64,000 nucleotides of DNA from Promicromonospora sp. Populi (lineage in GTDB: Bacteria > Actinomycetota > Actinomycetes > Actinomycetales > Cellulomonadaceae), in the NCBI RefSeq assembly GCF_041081105.1, contig NZ_CP163528.1, positions 186,001 through 250,000 of the forward strand, in the 5' to 3' direction. Positions within the stretch are counted from its first letter, which is position 1, and every line of letters starts with the position of its first letter. This document shows, piece after piece, positions 45,301-55,401 of this stretch. The notes beneath the pieces are model-generated. The model saw only the letters and a program-made list of their open reading frames with translations, was not told where the DNA came from and searched no databases. The position numbers and the translations under genes are program-made.

Positions 45301-48300
45301 GTGGCCAAGGTCCGCGTCTACGAGCTCGCAAAAGAGCTCGGAGTGGAAAGCAAGTCCTTGCTTGCCGAGCTGAAGTCGGCAGGCGAGTACGTCCGTTCGG
45401 CGTCATCGACGCTCGAGCCGCCCGTCGTGCGGCGCATGCGCGACAAGTTCCCCGCCGGCGGCGCAGCCGGCTCGTCCGACAAGGGCGCAGCGGCGAAGCC
45501 CGCGAACAGCGCACCCAAGCCGGCCGCGAAGCCCGCGGCCCAGAAGCCTGCCGAGCCCACCCCGGCTCCGGCTGCGGCCCCCGTCCCGGAGGCAGCTCCG
45601 GCGCCCGCCAAGGCGCCGGCCAAGACCGAGGCTCCGGCGGCGTCCACCCCGGCGCCCGCCGCCCCGGCCCCCAGCCCTGCGCCGGAGGCTGCTCCCGCAG
45701 CGGCTCCGGCCCCGGCAGCAGACGTGGCGCCCGCGGCGTCCGCCAGCTCCGCAACGGCTGCCAAGCCCGGTGCACCCAAGCCTGCCGCGGCTCCCAAGCC
45801 CGGTGCGCCCAAGCCCGCCGCCGCAGCGCCCTCGGGCGCGCGTCCGGCTCGGGACGGCGGCCGAGGCGGCCGTCCCAGCGGCGACCGTCCCGGTGGCGGT
45901 ACCCCGCGTCCGGGCAACAACCCGTTCGCCACCAGCCAGGGCATGCCCCGTCCCGGTGGCGGCCGCGGCCGCCCGGGTGCCGGTCCCAGCGACCGTCCGA
46001 GCGGCGACCGTGACCGTCCTGCTGGCGGTAACCCGCGTCCGGGCAACAACCCCTTTGCGCCCAGCCAGGGCATGCCCCGTCCGGGGCAGCGCCCCGAGCG
46101 GACCGACGCCCCCAGCGGCGAGCGCTCCGGCGGTCCTCGTCCGGGTGGTCCCCGTCCCGCCGCGCCCCGTCCCGGTGGCACCGGTGGCGGCGGCCCACGT
46201 CCTAACCCCGGCATGATGCCGGGCAAGACCTCCATGCCGCGTCCGGGCGACCGCCCGGCCCCGGGTGGCGGCCGTGGCCGTCCTGGTGGCGGCGGCGGTG
46301 GCCGTCCTGGTGCCGGTGGCGGCGGACCTGCCGGTGCAGGCGCTCCGGGTCGTCCCGGAGCCGGTGGCGGCGGGGGCGGCTTCGGCGGCCCGCGTCGTGG
46401 TGCCGGCGGTCGTGGCGCCACGCAGGGTGCCTTCGGGCGCGCCGGTGGCAAGCCGGTCCGCGGGCGTAAGTCGAGGCGGGCGAAGCGCCAGGAGTTCGAG
46501 GCCATGCAGGCCCCGTCGCTCGGTGGCGTGCAGGTCCCTCGTGGCAACGGCACCACCGTCGTCCGGCTGCGCCACGGCGCCTCGCTGAACGACTTCGCCG
46601 ACAAGATCGACGCCAACCCGGCGGCGCTCGTGACCGTTCTGTTCCACCTGGGCGAGATGGCTACGGCCACGCAGTCGCTCGACGAGGACACGTTCGGCAC
46701 GCTGGCTACCGAGCTCGGCTACCAGATCGAGATGGTCTCGGCCGAGGAGGAGGACCGCGAGCTGCTCGGGGCCTTCGACATCGACCTGCAGGCCGAGGAG
46801 GACGACGAGTCCGACGAGGACCTGGAGATCCGTCCGCCGGTCGTGACCGTCATGGGTCACGTCGACCACGGTAAGACCAAGCTCCTCGACGCGATCCGCA
46901 AGTCGGACGTCGTGGCGGGCGAGCACGGCGGGATCACGCAGCACATCGGTGCGTACCAGATCACGCACGAGCACGACGGCGCCGAGCGTGCCATCACGTT
47001 CATCGACACCCCGGGTCACGAGGCGTTCACCGCCATGCGTGCTCGTGGTGCGCAGGTCACCGACATCGCGATCCTCGTGGTCGCGGCCGACGACGGCGTG
47101 ATGCCGCAGACGGTCGAGGCCTTGAACCACGCGCAGGCGGCAGGTGTGCCGATCGTGGTCGCGGTGAACAAGATCGACGTCGAGGGTGCCAACCCGTCGA
47201 AGGTCCGTCAGCAGCTCACCGAGTACAACCTGGTGGCCGAGGAGTACGGCGGCGACACGATGTTCGTCGACGTCGCGGCGAAGCCGGGCATCGGTATCGA
47301 CAGCCTGATCGACGCCGTCCTGCTGACCGCGGACGCGTCGCTCGACCTGCGGGCGAACCCGACCAAGGACGCACGCGGTGTGGCCATCGAGGCGAACCTC
47401 GACAAGGGTCGCGGCCCGGTGGCGACGGTGCTCGTCCAGTCCGGCACGCTGCACGTCGGCGACGCGATCGTCGCGGGTACGGCCTACGGCCGTGTCCGTG
47501 CGATGTTCGACGAGCACGGCAACCCGGTCGAGGAGGCACTCCCGGCTCGCCCGGTCCAGGTGCTGGGTCTCACCAGCGTCCCGGGCGCCGGTGACACGTT
47601 CCTCGTGGCACCGGACGACCGGACCGGCCGCCAGATCGCCGAGAAGCGTCAGGCTGCGGAGCGCGCGGCGAACCTCGCCAAGCGCCGCAAGCGGATCAGC
47701 CTCGAGGACTTCGACAGCGAGCTCAAGAAGGGCAAGGTCGAGAGCCTCAACCTCATCCTCAAGGGCGACGTGTCCGGTGCCGTCGAGGCACTGGAGGACG
47801 CGCTGCTCAAGATCGATGTGGGCGAGGAGGTCGAGCTGCGGGTCATCCACCGTGGTGTGGGTGCCGTCACGCAGAACGACGTCAACCTGGCCACTGTCGA
47901 CAGCGCCGTGATCATCGGCTTCAACGTGAAGTACGGCGAGCGCGTCGAGGAGCTGGCGGAGCGCGAAGGCGTCGACGTCAAGTTCTACTCGGTCATCTAC
48001 CAGGCGATCGAGGACGTCGAGGCGGCCCTCAAGGGCATGCTCAAGCCGGAGTACGAGGAGGTCCAGCTCGGGTCCGCGGAGATCCGTCAGGTCTTCCGTT
48101 CCTCGAAGTTCGGCAACATCGCCGGTTCGATGGTTCGTTCGGGCACCATCCGCCGCAACTCGAAGGCGCGGGTGCTCCGCAACGGCACGGTGGTGGGCGA
48201 CAACCTCACGATCGAGTCGCTGCGCCGCGAGAAGGACGACGTCACGGAGGTCCGCGAGGGCTTCGAGTGCGGTATCGGTCTCGGGTCGTTCAACGACGTC

Positions 48301-48354
48301 AACGAGGGCGACACCATCGAGACGTTCGAGATGCGCGAGAAGCCGCGCGCCTGA
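45301..48354 (+). CDS. infB: Translation initiation factor IF-2
   Basis: A 1017-residue GTPase that places initiator tRNA on the ribosome. The start [16 protein letters not shown] is typical. Residues about 60-380 are Ala/Pro-rich and then Gly/Arg/Pro-rich, with internal copies [17 protein letters not shown] and [17 protein letters not shown], as in actinobacterial IF-2. G1 GHVDHGKT is near residue 519, DTPGHEAF near 567 and NKID near 622. GTG 45301 has AGGAG upstream; ATG 45280 overlaps the ribosome-binding site. Confidence 0.96.
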   Translation: MAKVRVYELAKELGVESKSLLAELKSAGEYVRSASSTLEPPVVRRMRDKFPAGGAAGSSDKGAAAKPANSAPKPAAKPAAQKPAEPTPAPAAAPVPEAAPAPAKAPAKTEAPAASTPAPAAPAPSPAPEAAPAAAPAPAADVAPAASASSATAAKPGAPKPAAAPKPGAPKPAAAAPSGARPARDGGRGGRPSGDRPGGGTPRPGNNPFATSQGMPRPGGGRGRPGAGPSDRPSGDRDRPAGGNPRPGNNPFAPSQGMPRPGQRPERTDAPSGERSGGPRPGGPRPAAPRPGGTGGGGPRPNPGMMPGKTSMPRPGDRPAPGGGRGRPGGGGGGRPGAGGGGPAGAGAPGRPGAGGGGGGFGGPRRGAGGRGATQGAFGRAGGKPVRGRKSRRAKRQEFEAMQAPSLGGVQVPRGNGTTVVRLRHGASLNDFADKIDANPAALVTVLFHLGEMATATQSLDEDTFGTLATELGYQIEMVSAEEEDRELLGAFDIDLQAEEDDESDEDLEIRPPVVTVMGHVDHGKTKLLDAIRKSDVVAGEHGGITQHIGAYQITHEHDGAERAITFIDTPGHEAFTAMRARGAQVTDIAILVVAADDGVMPQTVEALNHAQAAGVPIVVAVNKIDVEGANPSKVRQQLTEYNLVAEEYGGDTMFVDVAAKPGIGIDSLIDAVLLTADASLDLRANPTKDARGVAIEANLDKGRGPVATVLVQSGTLHVGDAIVAGTAYGRVRAMFDEHGNPVEEALPARPVQVLGLTSVPGAGDTFLVAPDDRTGRQIAEKRQAAERAANLAKRRKRISLEDFDSELKKGKVESLNLILKGDVSGAVEALEDALLKIDVGEEVELRVIHRGVGAVTQNDVNLATVDSAVIIGFNVKYGERVEELAEREGVDVKFYSVIYQAIEDVEAALKGMLKPEYEEVQLGSAEIRQVFRSSKFGNIAGSMVRSGTIRRNSKARVLRNGTVVGDNLTIESLRREKDDVTEVREGFECGIGLGSFNDVNEGDTIETFEMREKPRA

Positions 48355-48368
48355 CGCTGATGGTTCAT

Positions 48369-48426
48369 TGAGTGCGGGGTATTCGCCCGGCCGGCTCGTC
48401 CGGACCGGGCGAATACCCCGCACTCA
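48369..48426. repeat. Long palindromic element (TGAGTGCkGGGTA family, copy 2), inside the infB-rbfA gap
   Basis: A perfect 22-bp stem (48369-48390 with 48405-48426); CCGG/CCGG (48391-48394 with 48400-48403) extends it, with one bulged A. It starts 14 bp after the infB stop and ends 20 bp before rbfA, so it sits within an operon rather than at a convergent junction. Confidence 0.7.
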
Positions 48427-48446
48427 CGCCCCGAAAGGAACAGTTC

Positions 48447-48887
48447 ATGGTCGACAGTCCGCGGGCTCGCAAGCTCGCTGATCGCATCAAGGTGATCGTG
48501 GCGCAGATGATCGACACCCGGATCAAGGATCCGCGGCTCGGTTTTATGACGGTCACGGACGTCCGGGTGACCGGTGACCTGCAGAACGCCTCGGTGTTCT
48601 ACACGGTCTACGGTTCGGACGAGGAGCGGGAGGGTACTGCCGCGGCACTGAAGAGCGCCACGGGCCTGATCCGCTCCGAGGTGGGCAAGCAGACCGGCAT
48701 CCGCCTGACGCCCACCCTCGAGTTCCACCTCGACTCCATCCCCGATACCGCGGCAAACCTCGACGCGGCGCTGATCGATGCCCGCAAGCGGGACGCCGAG
48801 CTCGAGGCGCTGCGCGCCGGCGCCAAGTACGCGGGCGACGAGGACCCGTACAAGAAGCCCCGCGAGGACGCCGAAGAGGCCGAGTGA
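48447..48887 (+). CDS. rbfA: 30S ribosome-binding factor RbfA
   Basis: A 146-residue cold-shock/maturation factor. PRARKLADRIKVIVAQMIDT and the KH-like core DPRLGFMTVTDVRVTGDLQNASVF match RbfA. AAAGGA precedes the ATG at 48447. It is downstream of infB across a large hairpin, so its expression may be reduced relative to infB. Confidence 0.94.
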   Translation: MVDSPRARKLADRIKVIVAQMIDTRIKDPRLGFMTVTDVRVTGDLQNASVFYTVYGSDEEREGTAAALKSATGLIRSEVGKQTGIRLTPTLEFHLDSIPDTAANLDAALIDARKRDAELEALRAGAKYAGDEDPYKKPREDAEEAE

Positions 48888-48933
48888 CCTCCGGTCCCGC
48901 GCGGCACTCCTCCAGGCGCGGATACTTGTGCCC

Positions 48934-49896
48934 ATGACGTCGCCCACCCCCCAAGCGCCGGTGCGGCGCCCGACGGCCGCCGACGGGTTCGTCGTCGTCG
49001 ACAAGCCCGCGGGCTGGACCAGCCACGACGTCGTCGGGCGCATGCGGCGCCTGGCCGGGACCCGCAAGGTCGGCCACGCCGGGACGCTGGACCCCATGGC
49101 GACGGGTGTGCTCGTGCTGGGCATCGGCAAGGCGACCCGCCTGCTCACCTACGTGGTGGGTGCGGACAAGGACTACGACGCGACGATCCGGCTGGGAGTC
49201 GCCACGACCACGGACGACGCCGAGGGTGAGGTCGCCTCGGTGGCCGACCCGGGCGCCGTCGGGCAGGTGGACCGCGCGGCGCTGGACGCCGCGATCGCCG
49301 ATCTCACGGGCGACATCCTGCAGGTCCCGACGTCGGTGTCCGCGATCAAGGTGGACGGCAAACGCGCGTACGCGCTGGTCCGGGCCGGCGAGGAGGTCGC
49401 GCTGCAGGCGCGCCCGGTCACGGTCTCCCGGTTCGAGGTGCTGGACGTCCGCACGGCCACGGCCACGGTGCCGGTCGTCGACGTCGACGTGCGCGTGACC
49501 GTCTCCTCCGGCACGTACGTGCGCGCCCTGGCGCGCGACCTGGGCGCGGCGCTCGGCACGGGCGGGCACCTGACGGCGCTGCGCCGGACCCGCGTGGGCG
49601 GCTACGACCTGGCCGGTGCCCGCACGCTGGAGCAGCTGGAGGCCCAGGCGGACGCCGACGGCACGCTGGCCACGCTCCCGACTGCCGACGCAGCCCGCGC
49701 TATCTTCCCGGTGCGTGAGCTCGACGAGGCGGAGGTGCGCGCGCTCGGCTACGGCCAGTGGGTGGAGCCCTCGGGCCGGGACGAGGTAGTCGCCGCGCTG
49801 TCGCCGTCGGGCATCCTCGTGGCGCTGCTGGAGGACACCCGCCGCCGAGGCGAGAACCTCGCCAAACCCGTGCTGGTGCTTGCGCCAGCAGGCTGA
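48934..49896 (+). CDS. truB: tRNA pseudouridine(55) synthase TruB
   Basis: A 320-residue enzyme forming pseudouridine at position 55 of tRNA. GFVVVDKPAGWTSHDVV, then KVGHAGTLDPMATGVL holds the catalytic Asp53. A short linker and C-terminal PUA-like region follow. ATG 48934 is after GATACTTGTGCCC; no SD is visible, so translation could be leaderless or coupled. It follows rbfA by 46 bp. Confidence 0.94.
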   Translation: MTSPTPQAPVRRPTAADGFVVVDKPAGWTSHDVVGRMRRLAGTRKVGHAGTLDPMATGVLVLGIGKATRLLTYVVGADKDYDATIRLGVATTTDDAEGEVASVADPGAVGQVDRAALDAAIADLTGDILQVPTSVSAIKVDGKRAYALVRAGEEVALQARPVTVSRFEVLDVRTATATVPVVDVDVRVTVSSGTYVRALARDLGAALGTGGHLTALRRTRVGGYDLAGARTLEQLEAQADADGTLATLPTADAARAIFPVRELDEAEVRALGYGQWVEPSGRDEVVAALSPSGILVALLEDTRRRGENLAKPVLVLAPAG

Positions 49897-49903
49897 GCCC
49901 GGC

Positions 49904-49933
49904 TTGGCCCGGGCTCGGGCTAGGCTCTATGAC
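49904..49933 (+). promoter_or_regulatory. Candidate promoter of ribF
   Basis: TTGGCC (49904-49909), an 18-bp spacer and TATGAC (49928-49933) lie about 65 bp before ribF. The match is moderate. Confidence 0.35.
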
Positions 49934-49999
49934 CGGTGCCAGATGTCGCGCGAGCGGCCGTCGCACCCCGCGCCATCCGATTCATGAGGAGCTATCCGC

Positions 50000-51022
50000 G
50001 TGCAGCTGTGGACGGACCTGGAGCAGGTTCCCCCGGGATTCGGGCCATCTGTGGTGACGATCGGCAACTTCGACGGCGTCCACCGCGGCCATCAGGCGGT
50101 CCTCGACCGCATCCTCCGGCTCGCCCGGGGCGATGCGGCGAGCGCCGTCGCGGTGACGTTCCATCCGCACCCGGCGGCGGTCCACCGGCCGACGTCGGCT
50201 CCGGAGCTGATCACGGGCCTCGAGGACCGGCTGGCGCTCATGGAGCGAACCGGTCTCGACGCGACCCTGCTGGTCGGCTACACCCTCGACTTCGCGGCGC
50301 AGACCCCTGAGGAGTTCGTCTCGCGATACCTCGTGGACGGCCTCGGCGCGCGTACGGTGGTCGTCGGTCACGACGTGCGCTTCGGCAAGCAGAACGCCGG
50401 CACCCTGGCCACGATGGTCGAGCTCGGCGGGCAGCACGGGTTCGAGGTCGTCGCGATCGAGGACGTGGGCGACTCGCAGCCGGCCGACGGCGACGGGCAC
50501 CAGCGCTGGTCGTCGACGGCGGTGCGCGCCCTGCTCGCGGAGGGCGACGTCGACCAGGCCGCCGACGTGCTCGGCCGCCCGCACCTGGTGCGCGGCACGG
50601 TGGTGCACGGCGACGCCCGGGGCCGCGAGATGGGCTTCCCGACCGCCAACCTGGGCGACATCACGGGGCTCGTCCCGGCCGACGGCGTCTACGCCGGCTG
50701 GCTGCGCCGGGGCTCGGCCGCCACCTGCGCGAGCCTGGCCGGGCCCGAGCATGACCGCACCGCGGTGTCCGGCGCGGGGCTGGGCCAGGAGGAGATCCTG
50801 CCCGCAGCGATCTCCGTCGGCACAAACCCGACGTTCGACGGCGTGGAGCGCCGCGTCGAGGCGTACGTGCTCGACCGCACCGACCTCGACCTGTACGACC
50901 AGACGGTGGTGCTGGAGTTCGTGGCCCACCTGCGGCCCACCCTGCGCTTCGACGGCATGGAGCCGCTCATCGCCCAGATGAACGACGACGTGGCCCGCTC
51001 CCGCAAGATCCTGCGGCCCTGA
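50000..51022 (+). CDS. ribF: Bifunctional riboflavin kinase/FAD synthetase
   Basis: A 340-residue bifunctional enzyme making FMN and FAD from riboflavin and ATP. The N-terminal FAD-synthetase nucleotidyl-transferase fold has SVVTIGNFDGVHRGHQAVL; the riboflavin kinase domain has REMGFPTANL and DGVYAGWL. Residues near 245 (ATCASLAGPEHDRTA) are a short insertion in the kinase part. GTG 50000. Located after truB, as usual. Confidence 0.95.
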   Translation: MQLWTDLEQVPPGFGPSVVTIGNFDGVHRGHQAVLDRILRLARGDAASAVAVTFHPHPAAVHRPTSAPELITGLEDRLALMERTGLDATLLVGYTLDFAAQTPEEFVSRYLVDGLGARTVVVGHDVRFGKQNAGTLATMVELGGQHGFEVVAIEDVGDSQPADGDGHQRWSSTAVRALLAEGDVDQAADVLGRPHLVRGTVVHGDARGREMGFPTANLGDITGLVPADGVYAGWLRRGSAATCASLAGPEHDRTAVSGAGLGQEEILPAAISVGTNPTFDGVERRVEAYVLDRTDLDLYDQTVVLEFVAHLRPTLRFDGMEPLIAQMNDDVARSRKILRP

Positions 51023-51042
51023 ATGCCCGCGTTGAGGTGGGC

Positions 51043-51723
51043 ATGACGTTCCTCGAGCTTTCCGACCTGTCCGTCGGGTACAGCGGTAACGCCGTCTGCC
51101 CGCCGGTCTCGCTGAAGCTGGCTGCCGGCGATGCCGTCGCCGTGATCGGCACCAACGGCACCGGCAAGTCCACGCTGCTGCGCACCGTCCTCGGCCTGCA
51201 GGAGCCGCTGTCGGGCAAGGTCAGCGCCTTCGGCCGGCCGGTGGACGAGCGCGAGCGAGGTTTTAGGGCCCGCGTCGCGGGCGTCATGGACGACGACGCG
51301 TTCTTTCCCGGCGTGACCGTCCGCGAGCACCTGGTGCTCACCGCACGCGGCCACGGTGTGCCCGGGGCCGGCGCCGCCGTGGATCGGGTGCTCGACCACG
51401 TGGGCATCACCGGGCACGGCGGCGCCATGCCGCACACCCTGTCCTCCGGGCAGCGCCGCCGGTTCCTGCTCGCGAGCGCGCTCGTGCGTCCGCGGGACCT
51501 GCTTGTGCTCGACGAGCCGGAGCAGCGCCTCGACACCGCCATGCGCGCCCGCCTCGCCGACACGCTGCGCGCCGAGGCGGACGCGGGCACCGCGGTCCTG
51601 TTCGCCACCCACGACGACCGGCTCCTGGCCGCGACCGGCGCGAGCGCGCTGTATCTGTCCGACGACGGCGCCGTGCTGGTCGAGCCGGCCGACGCACCGG
51701 GTGTGCTGGCGGGCTTCCGGTGA
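51043..51723 (+). CDS. ABC transporter ATP-binding protein
   Basis: A 226-residue ATPase. Walker A GTNGTGKST is at residues 36-44, the signature is TLSSGQRRRFLLAS, Walker B is LLVLDEPEQRLD and the switch His is in FATHDDR. The Q-loop lacks its usual Gln: the segment reads VMDDDAFFPGVTVREH, unusual for a transporter. ATG 51043 has GAGG upstream; GTG 51037 is in frame. The next gene overlaps by 4 bp and encodes a membrane protein, its likely partner. Confidence 0.88.
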   Translation: MTFLELSDLSVGYSGNAVCPPVSLKLAAGDAVAVIGTNGTGKSTLLRTVLGLQEPLSGKVSAFGRPVDERERGFRARVAGVMDDDAFFPGVTVREHLVLTARGHGVPGAGAAVDRVLDHVGITGHGGAMPHTLSSGQRRRFLLASALVRPRDLLVLDEPEQRLDTAMRARLADTLRAEADAGTAVLFATHDDRLLAATGASALYLSDDGAVLVEPADAPGVLAGFR

Positions 51724-53273
51724 CGGGCGCAGGCGCGCACTACGACGCGGGTATCGCCGTCGAACCCCCGCTCCCACGCCTGGTCGGGGACGACGACGAG
51801 CGGCTCACCGGGGCTGAGCTGCGCCGGCTGACCGCGCGCGTGCGGGCGCACAACCTGCCCGCCGCGCCGGGCCGGGTGGCGATGGACGTCGGCGAGGTGG
51901 TGGTCTCGCTCGCGATCGTCGTGCTGTACGTCTGGGGTTTCGGGGCGCCCCTGCGGGAGGTCCTCGTGTCCGACGCGACGGCCTTCGGCCTGGGACCCGG
52001 CCTGGTCCAGGCCCTGGTGCTCGCCCTGGCCGTGGTCGCGGGCACGTCGGTAGCGCTGCGCCTCGGGCCGGCCGGTCTACCCGCCGCCGGTGTGCGCTGG
52101 TGGGTCCCCACCGCGGCTGACCGGGCCGGGCTCACCTCTCCGTCGGTAGTGCGGGCGACACTCGTCGGTGTCGGCGCGGGCCTGCTCCTGGGCGGTGTCC
52201 CCGCTGCCCTCACCGGCGTCGGCCTCGCCGGTATCGCTGCCGACGCGGCGTTCGGCGGAGCGCTTGGCCTCCTCGTCGTCGCGGGCACGGGAGTGCTGCA
52301 GGTGACCGGCGCGGCGTCGGGCAGCGGGCCGGGCCGGGTGCTCGACCTACTGCTGGCCGCGGTGCCGGCGGTGGGCCTCGGGCTCGCGCTGTGGGCGCCC
52401 GCCTGGGGCGCCTGGGCCGTGCCGTGGTTCGTCCCGGCCGGGCTGGGCGCGGCCGGAGGGGTCGCGCTCGCGGTCTGGGCGCGGCGGCTGGACCGGCTCC
52501 GGGCCGGGGAGCTGCGTGCCCGCGCGTCGGCGGCGCTGCAGGCCTCGGTGGCCGTGCTCTCGCTCGACTCGGGCGGCCTGAGCCGGGCGCTGGGCACCGG
52601 CCCGACGGCGTCGCGCATCTTTCCCTGGGTGCCCCGCACCGCGCGGGGTCCGGCGAGCGCGCTGCTCGCGGCCGACGCCGTGCTCCTGCTGCGTTCGCCC
52701 GCCGCGCTGGCGGGGCTGGTCGCGCTCGCCGCGGCCGGCGCCGTCGTCGTGCAGGTGCCTGTGCTGGCCGGCGGGATCGGGCTGTGGGCGGTGCTTGCCG
52801 GCGCGGGTTACGCCGGGGCCCTGGCCGGCGCCGGGGGCCCGCGGGCGGCGGGGGAGAACCCGCGCCTGGACTCGCTGGTGCCGCTGGGGGCCCGGGCCAC
52901 CCGCGCCGCCCGCACGGTGTGGCCGGCGCTGACCGCGGGGCTCGTGCTGCTGACCGTCCTGGCGATCAGCGGCGGTGGGCCCTTGCTCGCGACGGCGGCT
53001 CCCGCCGCGGTCGTCCTCGGTGCTGCCGCGGTCCGGACCGCCTACCGTGGGCCCGTGCCCTGGGACGTGCCGATGATCGCCACCCCGGCGGGTGGGGTGC
53101 CGACCGGGCTGGTGCTGCACCAGCTCAAGGGCCTGGACCTGGCGGTGCTCGGCACGCTCCCGCTCGCCTGGGCCGCGGTGTCGGGGGTGGCTCCGCCAGC
53201 GCTCGTCGTCGTGCAGGTGCTGTGCGCCGTCGGCGCGGTCGCCTGGGCGACGCACGCCAAGCGCACCTCGTGA
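51720..53273 (+). CDS. Multi-pass membrane protein, probable ABC permease partner
   Basis: A 517-residue protein with about 12 hydrophobic segments, Ala/Gly/Leu-rich, after a cytoplasmic N-terminus containing LTGAELRRLTARVRAHNL. No family motif is recognised with confidence. The 4-bp overlap with the ABC ATPase gene (GTGA) implies coupled translation, so it is likely the membrane subunit of that system. Substrate unknown. Confidence 0.72.
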   Translation: MTGAGAHYDAGIAVEPPLPRLVGDDDERLTGAELRRLTARVRAHNLPAAPGRVAMDVGEVVVSLAIVVLYVWGFGAPLREVLVSDATAFGLGPGLVQALVLALAVVAGTSVALRLGPAGLPAAGVRWWVPTAADRAGLTSPSVVRATLVGVGAGLLLGGVPAALTGVGLAGIAADAAFGGALGLLVVAGTGVLQVTGAASGSGPGRVLDLLLAAVPAVGLGLALWAPAWGAWAVPWFVPAGLGAAGGVALAVWARRLDRLRAGELRARASAALQASVAVLSLDSGGLSRALGTGPTASRIFPWVPRTARGPASALLAADAVLLLRSPAALAGLVALAAAGAVVVQVPVLAGGIGLWAVLAGAGYAGALAGAGGPRAAGENPRLDSLVPLGARATRAARTVWPALTAGLVLLTVLAISGGGPLLATAAPAAVVLGAAAVRTAYRGPVPWDVPMIATPAGGVPTGLVLHQLKGLDLAVLGTLPLAWAAVSGVAPPALVVVQVLCAVGAVAWATHAKRTS

Positions 53274-53357
53274 CACATTGCACGGGTGATGTCACGGTTC
53301 GCCGTCGCGTACGTCCCTCACTGGTGGAAGGCCTTCACCCCAGCGAAGGAGATACCG

Positions 53358-55268
53358 ATGGCCCAGACCACGCAGGCACCGCAGCTCGGCGACCCCAACC
53401 AAACTCCGAACGAGGCAGTCGACCTGGCGCAGACGCCGGCCGGCCGCACGGTCCGGCGGATCGGGCACGGTGGCGTGTTCGTGCCCGCCGACCCGGACGA
53501 CACGGGTAAGCCGCACGAAAGCACAGCGACCCTGATGCCACGCACCGAGGCGGCCGTACGCCGTGATCTGCGCGAGCATCGTTTTGACGCCACGACGTCG
53601 TTCGACTACCTGCTGCGGCGCCTGGCCGCACGCTATCCGGAGTCGCACCTGCCCGATGGTGAGCAGCTCGACGAGACCCGGGACGCCCTGATGCGACTCG
53701 GTGCCGCCATGATCGAGGCACCGGCGGGGCCGCCGGCACCGGGTGCGCCGCCCGTGCCTCCGCGCGACTCCACGATCCCGTCGGTCTACACCTACTGGGG
53801 TCAGTTCATCGACCACGACATCACGCTCAACACCAACGGTCCCGACGACGGCTCCGGCCCGGGTGGCGACCAGGCGCTCGGCGACGTGGTGAGCGACCCG
53901 TTCCGTACCTTCTCGCCGAAGGTGGTGCGACGCAGCCTGCACAACGGGCGCGTCCCGCTGCTCGACCTCGACAGCCTCTACGGCTCGGGCCCGCGGTTCA
54001 AGGGCGAGAAGGACCGCGGCACCACTCGCAGCGAGGCCGCCTACGTGCCCGGCTCGGCCAAGCTGCGGCTCGGCCGGATCAGCACCGCGGCCATCCCCGG
54101 GTTCAACCTCGTGGCGCCCGGCGACGACCCGCAGCGCGACCTGCCCCGCAGTGCCGAGCCGGGCAGCGAGCGGATGCCGCTGATCCCGGACAGCCGCAAC
54201 GACGAGAACCTCGTGGTGGCGCAGTTCCACGTGGCCATGATCCGGTTCCACAACGCCGTCGTGGACTGGGTGGCGGACAAGGAGCCGTGGAACGCCACGA
54301 CCCAGCGTGAGCTGTTCGACCGCGCGCAGGAGCTCGTCCGGTTCCACTACCAGTGGCTGGTCGTGAACGACTACCTGCGCACCCTTACCAAGCCCGGGGT
54401 GCTCGACTCGGTCCTGGCCACCGGGCCGTCGCTGTTCCGGCCCGCGCGTCGCGTGTCGATGCCGCTGGAGTTCGCGGTGGCGGCGTTCCGGTTCGGGCAC
54501 TCGATGGTGCGTGGCGCCTACGACTTCAACGTCAACTTCACGGGCGGCGGCCCCGGGGGAGTGGCGAGCCTGGACGACCTGTTCCGGTTCACCGGCAACG
54601 GCGGGCTGGCGCCCGAGGGCATCGGCCCGTTCCCCGCCCTACCGTCGAACTGGCCCGTCGAGTGGCCCCGGCTGACCGACAAGGGTGACCCCCTGACGTT
54701 CCGCATGGCCCGCAAGATCGACCCCTTCCTGGCGGACGGCCTGGGCGACCTGCTGAACGAGGGCAACTCGGCTCCTGTCCCGATCAAGGCGCTGCTGAAG
54801 CACCTCGCGCAGCGCAACCTGCTGCGCGGCTACATGCTGGCGATCCCGACGGGGGAGGCCGTGGCAGCCGAGCTTGGGGTGCGTGCGCTCACGCCGGAGC
54901 AGCTGCGGCAGAACGCGTCCCCCGAGGTCTCGGCCGCGCTCGACGACCTGGAGGGCACACCGCTGTGGTACTACGTGCTCAAGGAGGCGGAGGTCCAGGG
55001 CAACGGCAACTTTCTCGGTGAGGTGGGCAGCCGCATCCTGGTCGAGACGTTCGTGTACCTGCTGCGCCTGGACGACGAGTCCTACCTGCGTCGGCCGGGC
55101 CGCGACTGGACTCCGGCGTACGGGGTCCGGTTCGAGGACCGGCGCCTGATCACGACGCTCCCGGACCTCCTGGCGTTCGCGGGCGTCTCCCCGATCGGTC
55201 AGGACGACGCCGGTGCACCGGTCTTCCGCCGCACGGGTGACGGCTATGCGGGCCACGACGGGGCGTGA
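53358..55268 (+). CDS. Animal-type haem peroxidase (peroxidase-cyclooxygenase superfamily)
   Basis: A 636-residue protein. GQFIDHDITL has the distal haem residues Asp152-His153; DSRNDENLVVAQFHVAM has the catalytic Arg280 and Glu283; AFRFGHSMVRGAYDF holds the proximal His381. DLDSLYG is a calcium-loop-like motif of the superfamily. There is no signal peptide, so export would need another route. AAGGAG precedes the ATG at 53358. Likely oxidises halides or organic substrates with peroxide; the true substrate is unknown. It stands alone between the ABC pair and rpsO. Confidence 0.87.
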   Translation: MAQTTQAPQLGDPNQTPNEAVDLAQTPAGRTVRRIGHGGVFVPADPDDTGKPHESTATLMPRTEAAVRRDLREHRFDATTSFDYLLRRLAARYPESHLPDGEQLDETRDALMRLGAAMIEAPAGPPAPGAPPVPPRDSTIPSVYTYWGQFIDHDITLNTNGPDDGSGPGGDQALGDVVSDPFRTFSPKVVRRSLHNGRVPLLDLDSLYGSGPRFKGEKDRGTTRSEAAYVPGSAKLRLGRISTAAIPGFNLVAPGDDPQRDLPRSAEPGSERMPLIPDSRNDENLVVAQFHVAMIRFHNAVVDWVADKEPWNATTQRELFDRAQELVRFHYQWLVVNDYLRTLTKPGVLDSVLATGPSLFRPARRVSMPLEFAVAAFRFGHSMVRGAYDFNVNFTGGGPGGVASLDDLFRFTGNGGLAPEGIGPFPALPSNWPVEWPRLTDKGDPLTFRMARKIDPFLADGLGDLLNEGNSAPVPIKALLKHLAQRNLLRGYMLAIPTGEAVAAELGVRALTPEQLRQNASPEVSAALDDLEGTPLWYYVLKEAEVQGNGNFLGEVGSRILVETFVYLLRLDDESYLRRPGRDWTPAYGVRFEDRRLITTLPDLLAFAGVSPIGQDDAGAPVFRRTGDGYAGHDGA

Positions 55269-55307
55269 CTGGTCTCACCCCCGTCGTCGGGCAGCAGGGC
55301 TCAGCAC

Positions 55308-55316
55308 TGGTAAAGT
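55308..55316 (+). promoter_or_regulatory. rpsO promoter (extended -10)
   Basis: TGG-TAAAGT at 55308-55316 is an extended -10 box about 85 bp before rpsO, with no good -35. A leader of about 80 nt follows, which could host S15 autoregulation, as known in other bacteria; not shown here. Confidence 0.4.
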
Positions 55317-55401
55317 TGTATCGCCGTCTGAACGGCCGCGGATCCAGAGCGCCCCGGTGAACTAGTCCCGGAGCACCGCGCAACGACACTGAAGGAGAGC
55401 C

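Noticed and set aside
45840..46460. Gly/Pro/Arg repeat region in infB as an inserted repeat or collagen-like gene
   Set aside because: Such low-complexity N-terminal tracts are normal in actinobacterial IF-2 and remain in frame.
45403..48423. Open frame of about 1000 codons antisense to infB
   Set aside because: Its residues are Arg/Leu/Val/His-rich shadow of IF-2 codons; IF-2 domains on the plus strand are unambiguous.
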